Source: Lysobacterales bacterium
GTDB taxonomy: Bacteria > Pseudomonadota > Gammaproteobacteria > Xanthomonadales > Marinicellaceae
Direction: 5' to 3'
Length of the DNA: 6,608 nt
NCBI GenBank assembly: GCA_027083915.1
Contig: JALWML010000145.1
Coordinates: 1 to 6,608, forward strand
Shown here: positions 1-6,169 of the stretch, piece by piece
Position numbering within the stretch: position 1 is the first letter of the stretch
How the letters are laid out: every line of letters starts with the position of its first letter
The notes under the pieces: generated by a model
The model's input: only the letters and a program-made list of their open reading frames with translations
Database searches by the model: none
What the model was told of the DNA's origin: nothing
Position numbers and translations under genes: made by a program

Positions 1-1413
1 TGGTATGACCTAGAAACCTTTGGCATTTCACCTTCTCTTGACCGAATCGCTCAATTTGCAGGGATTCGTACCGATTTGGAGCTCAATCCCATTGGTGAAC
101 CCGATATGTTTTATTGCAAACCATCATTGGATACTTTTGCCGATCCAGAAGCATGCTTAATTACGAGCATAACGCCACAAGAGTGTGATAAAAAAGGCTT
201 GTTGGAAAAAGATTTTATGGAAAAAATCAATAACATTTTTAGCGAACCACATACCTGTGTTGTGGGTTATAACTCCATGCGATTTGATGATGAATTTATT
301 CGCTATAGCTTATACCGCAATTTATACGACCCGTATATGCGTGAATGGTCCAATGGTAACAGCCGTTGGGATATTATTGATGTGGTTCGTGCGTGCTATG
401 CCTTACGGCCTGATGGTATTAATTGGGCTTATCATGAAGAAGGACAACCCAGTTTTAAACTGACCGACTTGACCGAGGCAAACAACATGACGCATACGGC
501 TGCACATGATGCCTTAAGCGATGTGGAGGCAACTATCCAAGTCGCACGATTACTCAAGAGCAAACAGCCTAAGTTGTTTGATTATTGTTTGCAGTTACGC
601 AACAAAAAATACGTGCAAAGCTTATTAAATTGGCAGTTAATGAAGCCTATTGTGCATGTATCCAGCAAAATCCCTGCCCAACGCGGTTGTTTAGCCATCA
701 TGTTGCCTTTAGCTATTCACCCCACCAACCCAAATGGTGTTATTTGTTATGATTTATCGGTTAATCCTGATGATTTATTTGAGCTAGACGTGGAAGATAT
801 TCGCGATAGACTCTACACACCACAAGCAGATTTACCCGAAGGCGTAGAGCGTATTCCACTCAAAACCATTCACATCAATAAGTCGCCGATTGTTGCCCCT
901 TTAGGTGTATTAAAAGATGTGGATTTGGATAGAATCAAACTAGACTATGCGGTAGTTAAAGAAAATATAGCTAAATTCAAACAACAAGAAAGTCTTATCC
1001 AGAAAGTACAAGCCGTTTTTAATCAAGCCTTTGATAATAATTCTGATGATGTAGACACCATGCTTTACTCAGGATTTTTTACCGCTCAAGATAAACAAAA
1101 TTTTGAGTTTATCCGTCGATCATCAATCGAACAAATCAAACAAGCCGACTTACAATATAAAGATAAACGATCACAAAAATTAGTCACCCGATTTATCGCT
1201 CGAAATTATCCTGAGTCTTTATCCACTCAAGAAAACTCAGAATGGATAAGCGATATTGCGAATCGTGTCAATTTGCGATTCGGAGAAAATGCCGCCTTAT
1301 GGTTTGAAAAATTGCACATACTTCGTCAAGCGCAAAGTGACAATGAAAAACTGACTATACTCAATCTTGTTGAAGAGTATATGAAAACCAAGCTTGCAAC
1401 CCTCAATAATTAA
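1..1413 (+). CDS. sbcB: Exodeoxyribonuclease I (5' end outside window)
   Basis: This is exonuclease I, a cytoplasmic 3'-to-5' single-strand DNA exonuclease used in recombination, mismatch repair and end processing. The frame is open from base 1 and gives 470 visible residues. The first is a Trp just before the exonuclease motif YDLETFG, so about 12 N-terminal residues are missing (E. coli protein: 475 aa). All five DEDDh catalytic residues are visible with no indels against E. coli as I remember it. They are Asp3 and Glu5 (E. coli D15, E17), Asp96 in MRFDDE (D108), and His169 and Asp174 in AHDALSD (H181, D186). Other family blocks are FYCKPS, ITPQE, SRWDIIDVVRACYALRP, MKPIVHVS and HINKSP. The C-terminal half carries the SH3-like and helical regions of the family and ends at a normal TAA. 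An internal TTG at 76 can be read as a start but lies downstream of the first catalytic motif. The gene converges on the minus-strand operon, and both share the hairpin at 1431-1458. Confidence 0.97.
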   Translation, partial: WYDLETFGISPSLDRIAQFAGIRTDLELNPIGEPDMFYCKPSLDTFADPEACLITSITPQECDKKGLLEKDFMEKINNIFSEPHTCVVGYNSMRFDDEFIRYSLYRNLYDPYMREWSNGNSRWDIIDVVRACYALRPDGINWAYHEEGQPSFKLTDLTEANNMTHTAAHDALSDVEATIQVARLLKSKQPKLFDYCLQLRNKKYVQSLLNWQLMKPIVHVSSKIPAQRGCLAIMLPLAIHPTNPNGVICYDLSVNPDDLFELDVEDIRDRLYTPQADLPEGVERIPLKTIHINKSPIVAPLGVLKDVDLDRIKLDYAVVKENIAKFKQQESLIQKVQAVFNQAFDNNSDDVDTMLYSGFFTAQDKQNFEFIRRSSIEQIKQADLQYKDKRSQKLVTRFIARNYPESLSTQENSEWISDIANRVNLRFGENAALWFEKLHILRQAQSDNEKLTILNLVEEYMKTKLATLNN

Positions 1414-1430
1414 ACCATAAAGAGTAAAAT

Positions 1431-1458
1431 AAAAAAGCCCTAAAACTAGGGCTTTTTT
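1431..1458. terminator. Bidirectional intrinsic terminator between sbcB and the alkaline phosphatase gene
   Basis: This is a perfect inverted repeat. The 12-base arm AAAAAAGCCCTA (1431-1442) pairs with TAGGGCTTTTTT (1447-1458) around the loop AAAC. The GC-containing core is followed by six T on the plus strand and, by symmetry, six T on the minus strand, so it can end transcription from either side. It begins 17 bases after the sbcB stop and lies 34 bases beyond the alkaline phosphatase stop. The rest of the convergent gap (1414-1492) shows nothing else. Confidence 0.93.
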
Positions 1459-1492
1459 ACAATTCATCTATTGCAGAAACCAAATCAAGAAT

Positions 1493-3025
1493 TTATTTTT
1501 TCTCTAAAGCATATTTCATGATGTGATAAATTACATTTTGTTCTATCGTGCCATGAACCGTTTGCGAACCGGCTCCTGTTGCATAAATTGCCACATCTTC
1601 ACCGCTATGAGTTTCTGACATTTTCGGAATGGTAGCAGCTTGGCGATAATCAGGATTTGTCGTGTCAACATGGGTTAAATCAGGACGTTGATCACCATTG
1701 ACGTATCCTGGACCATTAGCATAAGATAAAGTTGTGTAAGGTTTCCCTTGTGCATCTGTTGATATGTGCCCCACAAAATTACCTGCATCATCAGGTACTT
1801 TAACGACGCCAAGTATTGGGTTTCCACGCTGAGGATAACCCGCCATATTAAATGTGTGTGAATGATCAGCTGTTACAATGATTAGGGTTTCATCTAAATT
1901 AACATTTTTAAGAGCCGTTTTTACCGCATGACTCAACTCAACAGCATCTGTTAGAGCTCGGTAAGCATTGCCAGCATGGTGAGCGTGATCAATGCGTCCG
2001 GCTTCGACCATTAAGAAGAAAGGTTTATCAGAGTTTTTCAATACTTTTAGGGCTTTCTTTGTCATGGCATGAAGACTTGGTTCACCGGCTTTATCCTTAG
2101 GTCTATCGTGTTCGTATTGCATATGTGATGGCTCAAACAAACCCAATAAATGTTTGGTTTCTTTAGCTTTTACATTTTTGAACTGTTTTTTATTCCAAAC
2201 AACCTGCGAATCATTATACTTTGACTTCCATTCTTTCATTAAATTACGGTTATCTAAGCGAGAACCTTTTTTCTTTTTGTACTCTGGATCATTTTCGTTG
2301 GATGGTAAGAAATTTCTTCGTCCTCCTCCCATTGCAACTTCAATACCGTCACCATAAGGAAATTCAATCAATTGCCTAGCGATATCTTTACAGCCTTTAT
2401 TGCGTTCAACCTGTGGGATTTCACTATCTGACTCCCACCCGCGACTCACCGCGTGAGAATAAGTAGCAGCAGGCGTTGCATGAGTTAATCGCGCCGTTGA
2501 GACGACACCTGTTGCCATACCGTTTTCTTCAGCCCATTCGAGTAATGTCATGCGTTCATGTCCTATGCCTGATGCACAATCACCCAAGTCAACACTCCCA
2601 TCGACAGAAATCACTCCGCCTTTGGTTTTGACTCCTGTCATCATCGCTGACATAGTGCCAGCAGAATCTGGTGTTTGCAGGTTGGTATTGTAAGTTTTAG
2701 AAAGAGCCGTTTGAGGGAATTTTTCAAAACTTAACTGATTCTCTTCACCATGCTCTCCTTTGACTTGACCTTCAAAAATTCGTGCCGCAGTAATGGTACT
2801 AATATTCATGCCATCACCAATAAATAAAATAACATTTTTAGCATGTTTGGGAAAATGAGTTCCTTTGGCTAACTGCGCAACTTTATCTTGCCCTTGCTGA
2901 TACCACCAAGACGGAGATTCTTTTGTTAGTTTTTGTTGTTTTACTTTCGTTTGTGCAACTGGTTTGTGAGCACAAGCAGTAAAAGTCGTTATTAGTATTA
3001 ATGGTAGTAATTTTGTAAAATTCAT
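1493..3025 (-). CDS. Alkaline phosphatase, predicted lipoprotein, animal-like active site
   Basis: This 510-aa phosphomonoesterase (EC 3.1.3.1 family) releases phosphate from organic esters outside the cytoplasm. Residues 1-17 form a lipoprotein-type signal (basic Lys5, hydrophobic 6-12, then FTA|C), making Cys18 the likely lipidated residue; Phe at -3 is not ideal. A polar linker follows to about residue 60. Metal and catalytic motifs are Asp71 in IGDGMN, nucleophile Ser121 in TPDSAGT, Thr184 in THATPAA, Glu341/Asp346/His350 in EAGRIDHAHHAGNA, Asp387/His388 in TADHSH, and His473 in ETHSGEDV. His182 and His347 occupy the positions of E. coli Asp153 and Lys328, as in animal enzymes. Cys150 and Cys212 match an animal disulfide. 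The ATG follows the MAPEG stop by 4 bases with no clear Shine-Dalgarno, which suggests translational coupling. It is the last gene before the shared terminator. The family is sure; in vivo substrate, membrane destination and phosphate regulation are inferred or unknown. Confidence 0.95.
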   Translation of the reverse strand: MNFTKLLPLILITTFTACAHKPVAQTKVKQQKLTKESPSWWYQQGQDKVAQLAKGTHFPKHAKNVILFIGDGMNISTITAARIFEGQVKGEHGEENQLSFEKFPQTALSKTYNTNLQTPDSAGTMSAMMTGVKTKGGVISVDGSVDLGDCASGIGHERMTLLEWAEENGMATGVVSTARLTHATPAATYSHAVSRGWESDSEIPQVERNKGCKDIARQLIEFPYGDGIEVAMGGGRRNFLPSNENDPEYKKKKGSRLDNRNLMKEWKSKYNDSQVVWNKKQFKNVKAKETKHLLGLFEPSHMQYEHDRPKDKAGEPSLHAMTKKALKVLKNSDKPFFLMVEAGRIDHAHHAGNAYRALTDAVELSHAVKTALKNVNLDETLIIVTADHSHTFNMAGYPQRGNPILGVVKVPDDAGNFVGHISTDAQGKPYTTLSYANGPGYVNGDQRPDLTHVDTTNPDYRQAATIPKMSETHSGEDVAIYATGAGSQTVHGTIEQNVIYHIMKYALEKK

Positions 3026-3029
3026 AATG

Positions 3030-3416
3030 TTAAATAAAGTAAGTATAGATATTAAGTCCAGCTAAAAACACTGTGATTAACCACGTTAAAGCTGTTCCAT
3101 AAAAACGCCCAAAGGAAATACCTTTAGACTTCGTTAAACCAAAAGCGTGCATTAACCGAGCAACAACGGCTAACACACCAATAATATTCAAAATAAGCTG
3201 AGAGCCACCATTTGCTTCATACAGTCCCATTAGTATTATCATCATTGGGACGTACTCAAAAGCATTAGCATGAACCCGAATAGCTTGCAAACCATCAAAA
3301 TCACCATTATCACCTAAACCCACTTTTTTTGTCTTTCTAAAAACAACGACTTTATAAGCTAAAAAGATAATGATTAATGCCAACAAGGAGGCGTATAAAC
3401 TGGTAATAGGTAACAT
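3030..3416 (-). CDS. MAPEG-family integral membrane protein (YecN-like)
   Basis: This 128-aa inner-membrane protein belongs to the MAPEG superfamily (membrane-associated proteins in eicosanoid and glutathione metabolism), close in size to E. coli YecN. About four membrane segments can be seen, at residues 5-26, 54-67, 73-92 and 106-127. The family signature lies between the first two: Arg47, Asn51 and Glu54 in RVHANAFEYVP, followed by ARLMHAFG at 86-93. Characterised MAPEG members are glutathione transferases, peroxidases or leukotriene synthases; most bacterial members are untested, so glutathione use here is inference. The start is set by the well-placed Shine-Dalgarno at 3423-3428. The gene starts 10 bases after the MBL-hydrolase stop and ends 4 bases before the alkaline phosphatase start. 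Sitting in one transcript with ggt, which acts on glutathione, gives mild support to a glutathione-related role. Confidence 0.9.
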   Translation of the reverse strand: MLPITSLYASLLALIIIFLAYKVVVFRKTKKVGLGDNGDFDGLQAIRVHANAFEYVPMMIILMGLYEANGGSQLILNIIGVLAVVARLMHAFGLTKSKGISFGRFYGTALTWLITVFLAGLNIYTYFI

Positions 3417-3422
3417 AATAAA

Positions 3423-3428
3423 TCCTCT
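3423..3428 (-). promoter_or_regulatory. Ribosome binding site of the MAPEG gene
   Basis: The minus strand reads AGAGGA six bases before the MAPEG ATG. It overlaps the TAG stop of the upstream hydrolase gene (3427-3429), so ribosomes finishing that gene release on top of this site. It is the best-spaced Shine-Dalgarno in the operon and fixes the MAPEG start. Confidence 0.75.
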
Positions 3429-4263
3429 AATTTAATTTTTTAATTTCATTTATTGTTGAATAACGACCATTTTCATAGCCAATAGATGCCGCTGAAATAT
3501 CTGGATCATGGGTAAAAAACAACTGATGACCTGCTTTGAAGTGACGATTCAAAAAAGCTTCTTTTTCATCAATCAACAGTTCAGGAAAACGGTCATAGCC
3601 CATCGAAATTGGCACATGCATCCACGCTTTTCCTGGTATCAAATCGGCACAAAATACAATCCCATCAACAATCGAGTGCATCATTGCTGGTGTATGTCCA
3701 TTGGTAAACTCAAACCTTACACTTGGCAATATTTTATGCTTTGAATTTGTAACTATGTGTAATCGACCTGATTTTTCAAGCATATCATTCAAAAATGGTA
3801 TAAAAGACGCCTTATCACGTGCATGTGGTTTGGTTGCTCGTTGCCAATGTTTTTCTGACACTAAAAATTGTGCATTGGGAAACAATAACTCCGCCTCTTT
3901 GTCTAACTCCCACGAAGACAACAAGCCACCTGCGTGATCAAAGTGTAAATGACTTAACACCACAACATCAATGTCTTCATGGCTTAAACCCTGTTCTTTT
4001 AATGAATCAAGCAAAACATGATTGGGTTCATTTATTCCAAAACGTGATTTAAGTTTCGGTTCAAAAAAGTTGCCAATACCAGTTTCAAATAAAACTGTTT
4101 GACCATCCAAATCTTTGGCTAATAAACACCGACAGGCTATTTTCACGCGATTAAGCTCATCCACATCAATCCATCGTGACCACAAAGCTTTAGGTGCATT
4201 GCCAAACATGGCTCCACCATCTAGCATTTGCGAATTACCCATTATAGAGAATAGCTTAGTCAT
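3427..4263 (-). CDS. Metallo-beta-lactamase-fold hydrolase (lactonase-like, substrate unknown)
   Basis: This 278-aa MBL-fold hydrolase has a complete binuclear metal site. His105, His107, Asp109 and His110 are in SHLHFDHAGG; His190 is in TNGHTPAMM, Asp207 in FCADLIP and His252 in FFTHDPD. Preceding strands include VLFETGIGNF, and the N-terminal MLDGGAMFGNAPKALW block is typical of the lactonase/organophosphate-hydrolase-like group rather than glyoxalase II. No signal peptide is visible, so it is probably cytoplasmic. The substrate cannot be read from the sequence; lactones, including acyl-homoserine lactones, and thioesters are possibilities. I chose the ATG at 4263 because it follows the ggt stop by one base and the family-like sequence begins there. 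An in-frame ATG at 4305 would add 14 residues read inside ggt (41-base overlap). The stop overlaps the Shine-Dalgarno of the next gene. Confidence 0.9.
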   Translation of the reverse strand: MTKLFSIMGNSQMLDGGAMFGNAPKALWSRWIDVDELNRVKIACRCLLAKDLDGQTVLFETGIGNFFEPKLKSRFGINEPNHVLLDSLKEQGLSHEDIDVVVLSHLHFDHAGGLLSSWELDKEAELLFPNAQFLVSEKHWQRATKPHARDKASFIPFLNDMLEKSGRLHIVTNSKHKILPSVRFEFTNGHTPAMMHSIVDGIVFCADLIPGKAWMHVPISMGYDRFPELLIDEKEAFLNRHFKAGHQLFFTHDPDISAASIGYENGRYSTINEIKKLN

Positions 4264-4264
4264 T

Positions 4265-5923
4265 TTAACGGTGTGCAGCTCCTCCGCGTGGGTCGCTTGC
4301 TGCATCAGTAAAGCCTGTTTTTTTGTTCCAATAGGCAGCGTTCATATTACCCCATTTGTGATTTAATTCTTTTAATATATGACCACGTGCTTTTAAACCG
4401 GCTATATCTTCTGGATTAATAGCACCCGGTTCATAGAATAAAACATCAGGCACATATTGATGATGGTAACGTGGCAATGCCACCCATGATTTAACATCAT
4501 GACCATCATAATAATCCAGAATCCCAAGCATTACCATGGTGATTATACGTGAACCACCTGGTGTTCCGATAACAGCTACATCATCATCACCAATAACAAA
4601 AGTTGGTGTCATACTTGAAAGTGGACGCTTGCCTGGTGCGATAGCATTTGCCTCTCCACCAATTAAACCATAAGCATTAGGTTCACCGGGTTTGGCAGAA
4701 AAATCATCCATCTCATTATTGAGCAAAACACCAGTGCCTGCGGCAACAAATTTTGAAGCAAAAACGGTATTAACTGTTTGAGTGGTTGCCACCATATTGC
4801 CTTGGGTATCAATAATGGAAAAATGCGTGGTGTGATTGCCTTCATGAATTTCACCTAAACCTGGCAATGAAGAACTTGGCATGGCTTTATCCATTCGAAT
4901 AGAAGCACGCAAACCATCAGCATAGTACGGATTGACTAAACGCTGTGTGGGCACGTCAACAAAATCTGAATCCCCTAAAAAGATACTGCGATCACGATAA
5001 GCACGGCGCATAGCTTCAACAGTTAAATGAATCCTTTGGTCGGCTTTCATGTCTTTTAAATCCCAACCAGACAAAATATTGAGCATAGTTGCCAACGCGA
5101 TGCCACCAGAGGAAGGTGGTGGTGCTGTGATAAGCTTTTTGCCTAAATAGGTTGTGTAAATGGGTTCACGTTCAACAATATGGTAATTTTTCATATCCGC
5201 CATGGTCCAAATGCCACCTGCTTTTCTCACCGCTTTAACAAACTTCTTGGCAATTTTTCCTTCATAAAAACCAGCTTTACCGTTTTTAGCAATCGCTTTT
5301 AAGGTTTTCGCCATGTCTTTATTGGTAATATTGTCACCGACTTTTGGCGATTTACCATTAAAGTAATAAGTTTTCATGCTCGCTTTGTAGCGTTGCATGA
5401 TTTCTTTTTTGGCTTCCAATCCACGCACATAACGAGAGTATGCAGGAAAGCCATTTTCTGCAATTGCTATGGCAGGTGCTAAATCTTGCGCTAAGGTTAA
5501 TTTGCCATAACCTTTAACGACATGATCCATGGCAGCAACTAATCCAGGAATCCCAGCAGATAAAGGACCATTAACTGCCAAATCTCGATTAACATTGCCA
5601 TCTTTATCTAAGTACATATCACGAGTTGCCGCAGCAGGTGCCATTTCTCTGCCATCAACAAAGACATTTTTTCCTTTGGCTTCATCGTGCAACAACCAAA
5701 ATCCACCGCCACCAAGACCTGAGCTTTCTGGTTCTACGACCGACAACACTGCGCTCACAGCAACGGCCGCATCAAAGGCATTGCCTCCTTGTTCGAGTAT
5801 TTTATAACCCGCCTCTGTTGCAAGGTAATGACCAGATGCAATGGCTGCTTTATTGGGTAATTTAGCAAATGTCGTAATTGCTACGGTTAAAAGTAAAGAT
5901 ATTAGTATTTTTTTCATAGTCAT
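4265..5923 (-). CDS. ggt: Gamma-glutamyltransferase / glutathione hydrolase precursor
   Basis: This 552-aa gamma-glutamyltranspeptidase (EC 2.3.2.2 / 3.4.19.13; E. coli 580 aa) cleaves the gamma-glutamyl bond of glutathione and related compounds, normally in the periplasm. A Sec signal peptide covers residues 1-20 (KK at 4-5, hydrophobic 6-18, probable cut after TFA). It is an Ntn-hydrolase proenzyme expected to self-cleave before Thr365 in GNHTTHFS, giving a large subunit of roughly 345 residues and a 188-residue small subunit. Substrate residues are present: Arg92 in DGREMAP, the LNNEMDDFS block at 401-409, Ser436-Ser437 in RPLSSMTPT, and the oxyanion glycines in GTPGGSRI. The lid loop with Tyr418 (KPGEPNAYG) is kept, as in E. 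coli. The ATG at 5923 overlaps the ferredoxin TGA as ATGA; an ATG two codons later (5917) is an alternative. The gene is intact, and its TAA lies one base before the hydrolase ATG. Confidence 0.97.
   Translation of the reverse strand: MTMKKILISLLLTVAITTFAKLPNKAAIASGHYLATEAGYKILEQGGNAFDAAVAVSAVLSVVEPESSGLGGGGFWLLHDEAKGKNVFVDGREMAPAAATRDMYLDKDGNVNRDLAVNGPLSAGIPGLVAAMDHVVKGYGKLTLAQDLAPAIAIAENGFPAYSRYVRGLEAKKEIMQRYKASMKTYYFNGKSPKVGDNITNKDMAKTLKAIAKNGKAGFYEGKIAKKFVKAVRKAGGIWTMADMKNYHIVEREPIYTTYLGKKLITAPPPSSGGIALATMLNILSGWDLKDMKADQRIHLTVEAMRRAYRDRSIFLGDSDFVDVPTQRLVNPYYADGLRASIRMDKAMPSSSLPGLGEIHEGNHTTHFSIIDTQGNMVATTQTVNTVFASKFVAAGTGVLLNNEMDDFSAKPGEPNAYGLIGGEANAIAPGKRPLSSMTPTFVIGDDDVAVIGTPGGSRIITMVMLGILDYYDGHDVKSWVALPRYHHQYVPDVLFYEPGAINPEDIAGLKARGHILKELNHKWGNMNAAYWNKKTGFTDAASDPRGGAAHR
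4279..4285 (-). promoter_or_regulatory. Shine-Dalgarno-like site inside the 3' end of ggt
   Basis: The minus strand reads GGAGGAG, the strongest Shine-Dalgarno match in the window, inside the last codons of ggt. It is 15 bases before the ATG at 4263, longer than the usual 5-9. No ATG, GTG or TTG lies in frame between them, only a CTG. It may help re-initiation after the ggt stop, or it may simply reflect ggt coding sequence (Gly-Gly-Ala-Ala). Confidence 0.45.
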
Positions 5924-6168
5924 TCTGCTGTTAATTTTTTATATTTCTCAAGTAATTCTTCGGGTGTCTCTTGGTAGTTTTCATCTTTAGGGATACATTC
6001 TACAGGACAAATCTCCACACATTGTGGCTCATCAAAATGACCCACACATTCGGTACAAAGCTCAGGGTCAATTTCAAATATCTCAACTCCCATAAAAATA
6101 GCTTCATTCGGGCAAACAGGTTCACATACATCACAATTGATGCATTCTTCGGTAATAATTAATGCCAT
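5920..6168 (-). CDS. 2[4Fe-4S] ferredoxin, Allochromatium vinosum / YfhL type
   Basis: This 82-aa low-potential electron carrier is cytoplasmic. The first cysteine motif is Cys9, Cys12, Cys15, Cys19 (CINCDVCEPVCP). The second is Cys38, Cys41, Cys50, Cys54, with an eight-residue insertion VGHFDEPQ between Cys41 and Cys50, plus Cys58 in PVECI. The insertion, the extra cysteine and a charged helical C-terminal tail (about 68-82) mark the Alvin-type/YfhL subgroup. By analogy, cluster I uses Cys9, 12, 15 and 54, and cluster II uses Cys19, 38, 41 and 50, leaving Cys58 free. The ATG follows the coaD TAA by a single base with no evident Shine-Dalgarno, and the TGA overlaps the ggt start by four bases. 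From memory, coaD-ferredoxin pairs recur in gammaproteobacteria such as Pseudomonas. The redox partner is unknown. The E. coli homologue is called yfhL; I leave the symbol blank because orthology cannot be checked here. Confidence 0.95.
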   Translation of the reverse strand: MALIITEECINCDVCEPVCPNEAIFMGVEIFEIDPELCTECVGHFDEPQCVEICPVECIPKDENYQETPEELLEKYKKLTAE

Positions 6169-6169
6169 G

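Noticed and set aside
76..78. TTG as a start codon for exonuclease I.
   Set aside because: The frame is open to base 1, and the catalytic YDLETFG motif lies upstream of this codon, so the gene simply begins outside the window.
185..463. Second plus-strand frame inside sbcB.
   Set aside because: It overlaps the exonuclease core in another frame; its hydrophobic look comes from the frame shift of an AT-rich gene.
2154..2357. Plus-strand open frame antisense to the alkaline phosphatase gene.
   Set aside because: It is low-complexity, Phe/Ser-rich, with no family resemblance, and lies opposite a well-conserved coding region.
3427..4263. Naming the MBL-fold protein glyoxalase II or an AHL lactonase.
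   Set aside because: The motif set fits the lactonase-like group better than glyoxalase II, but no substrate-specific residues can be confirmed from sequence alone, so only the fold-level name is given.
4115..4366. Plus-strand open frame across the ggt/hydrolase junction.
   Set aside because: It is antisense to two clear genes, and the translation shows no family signature.
5529..5865. Two overlapping plus-strand open frames antisense to ggt.
   Set aside because: They mirror the conserved GGT N-terminal region, have no recognisable domains, and overlap each other in different frames.
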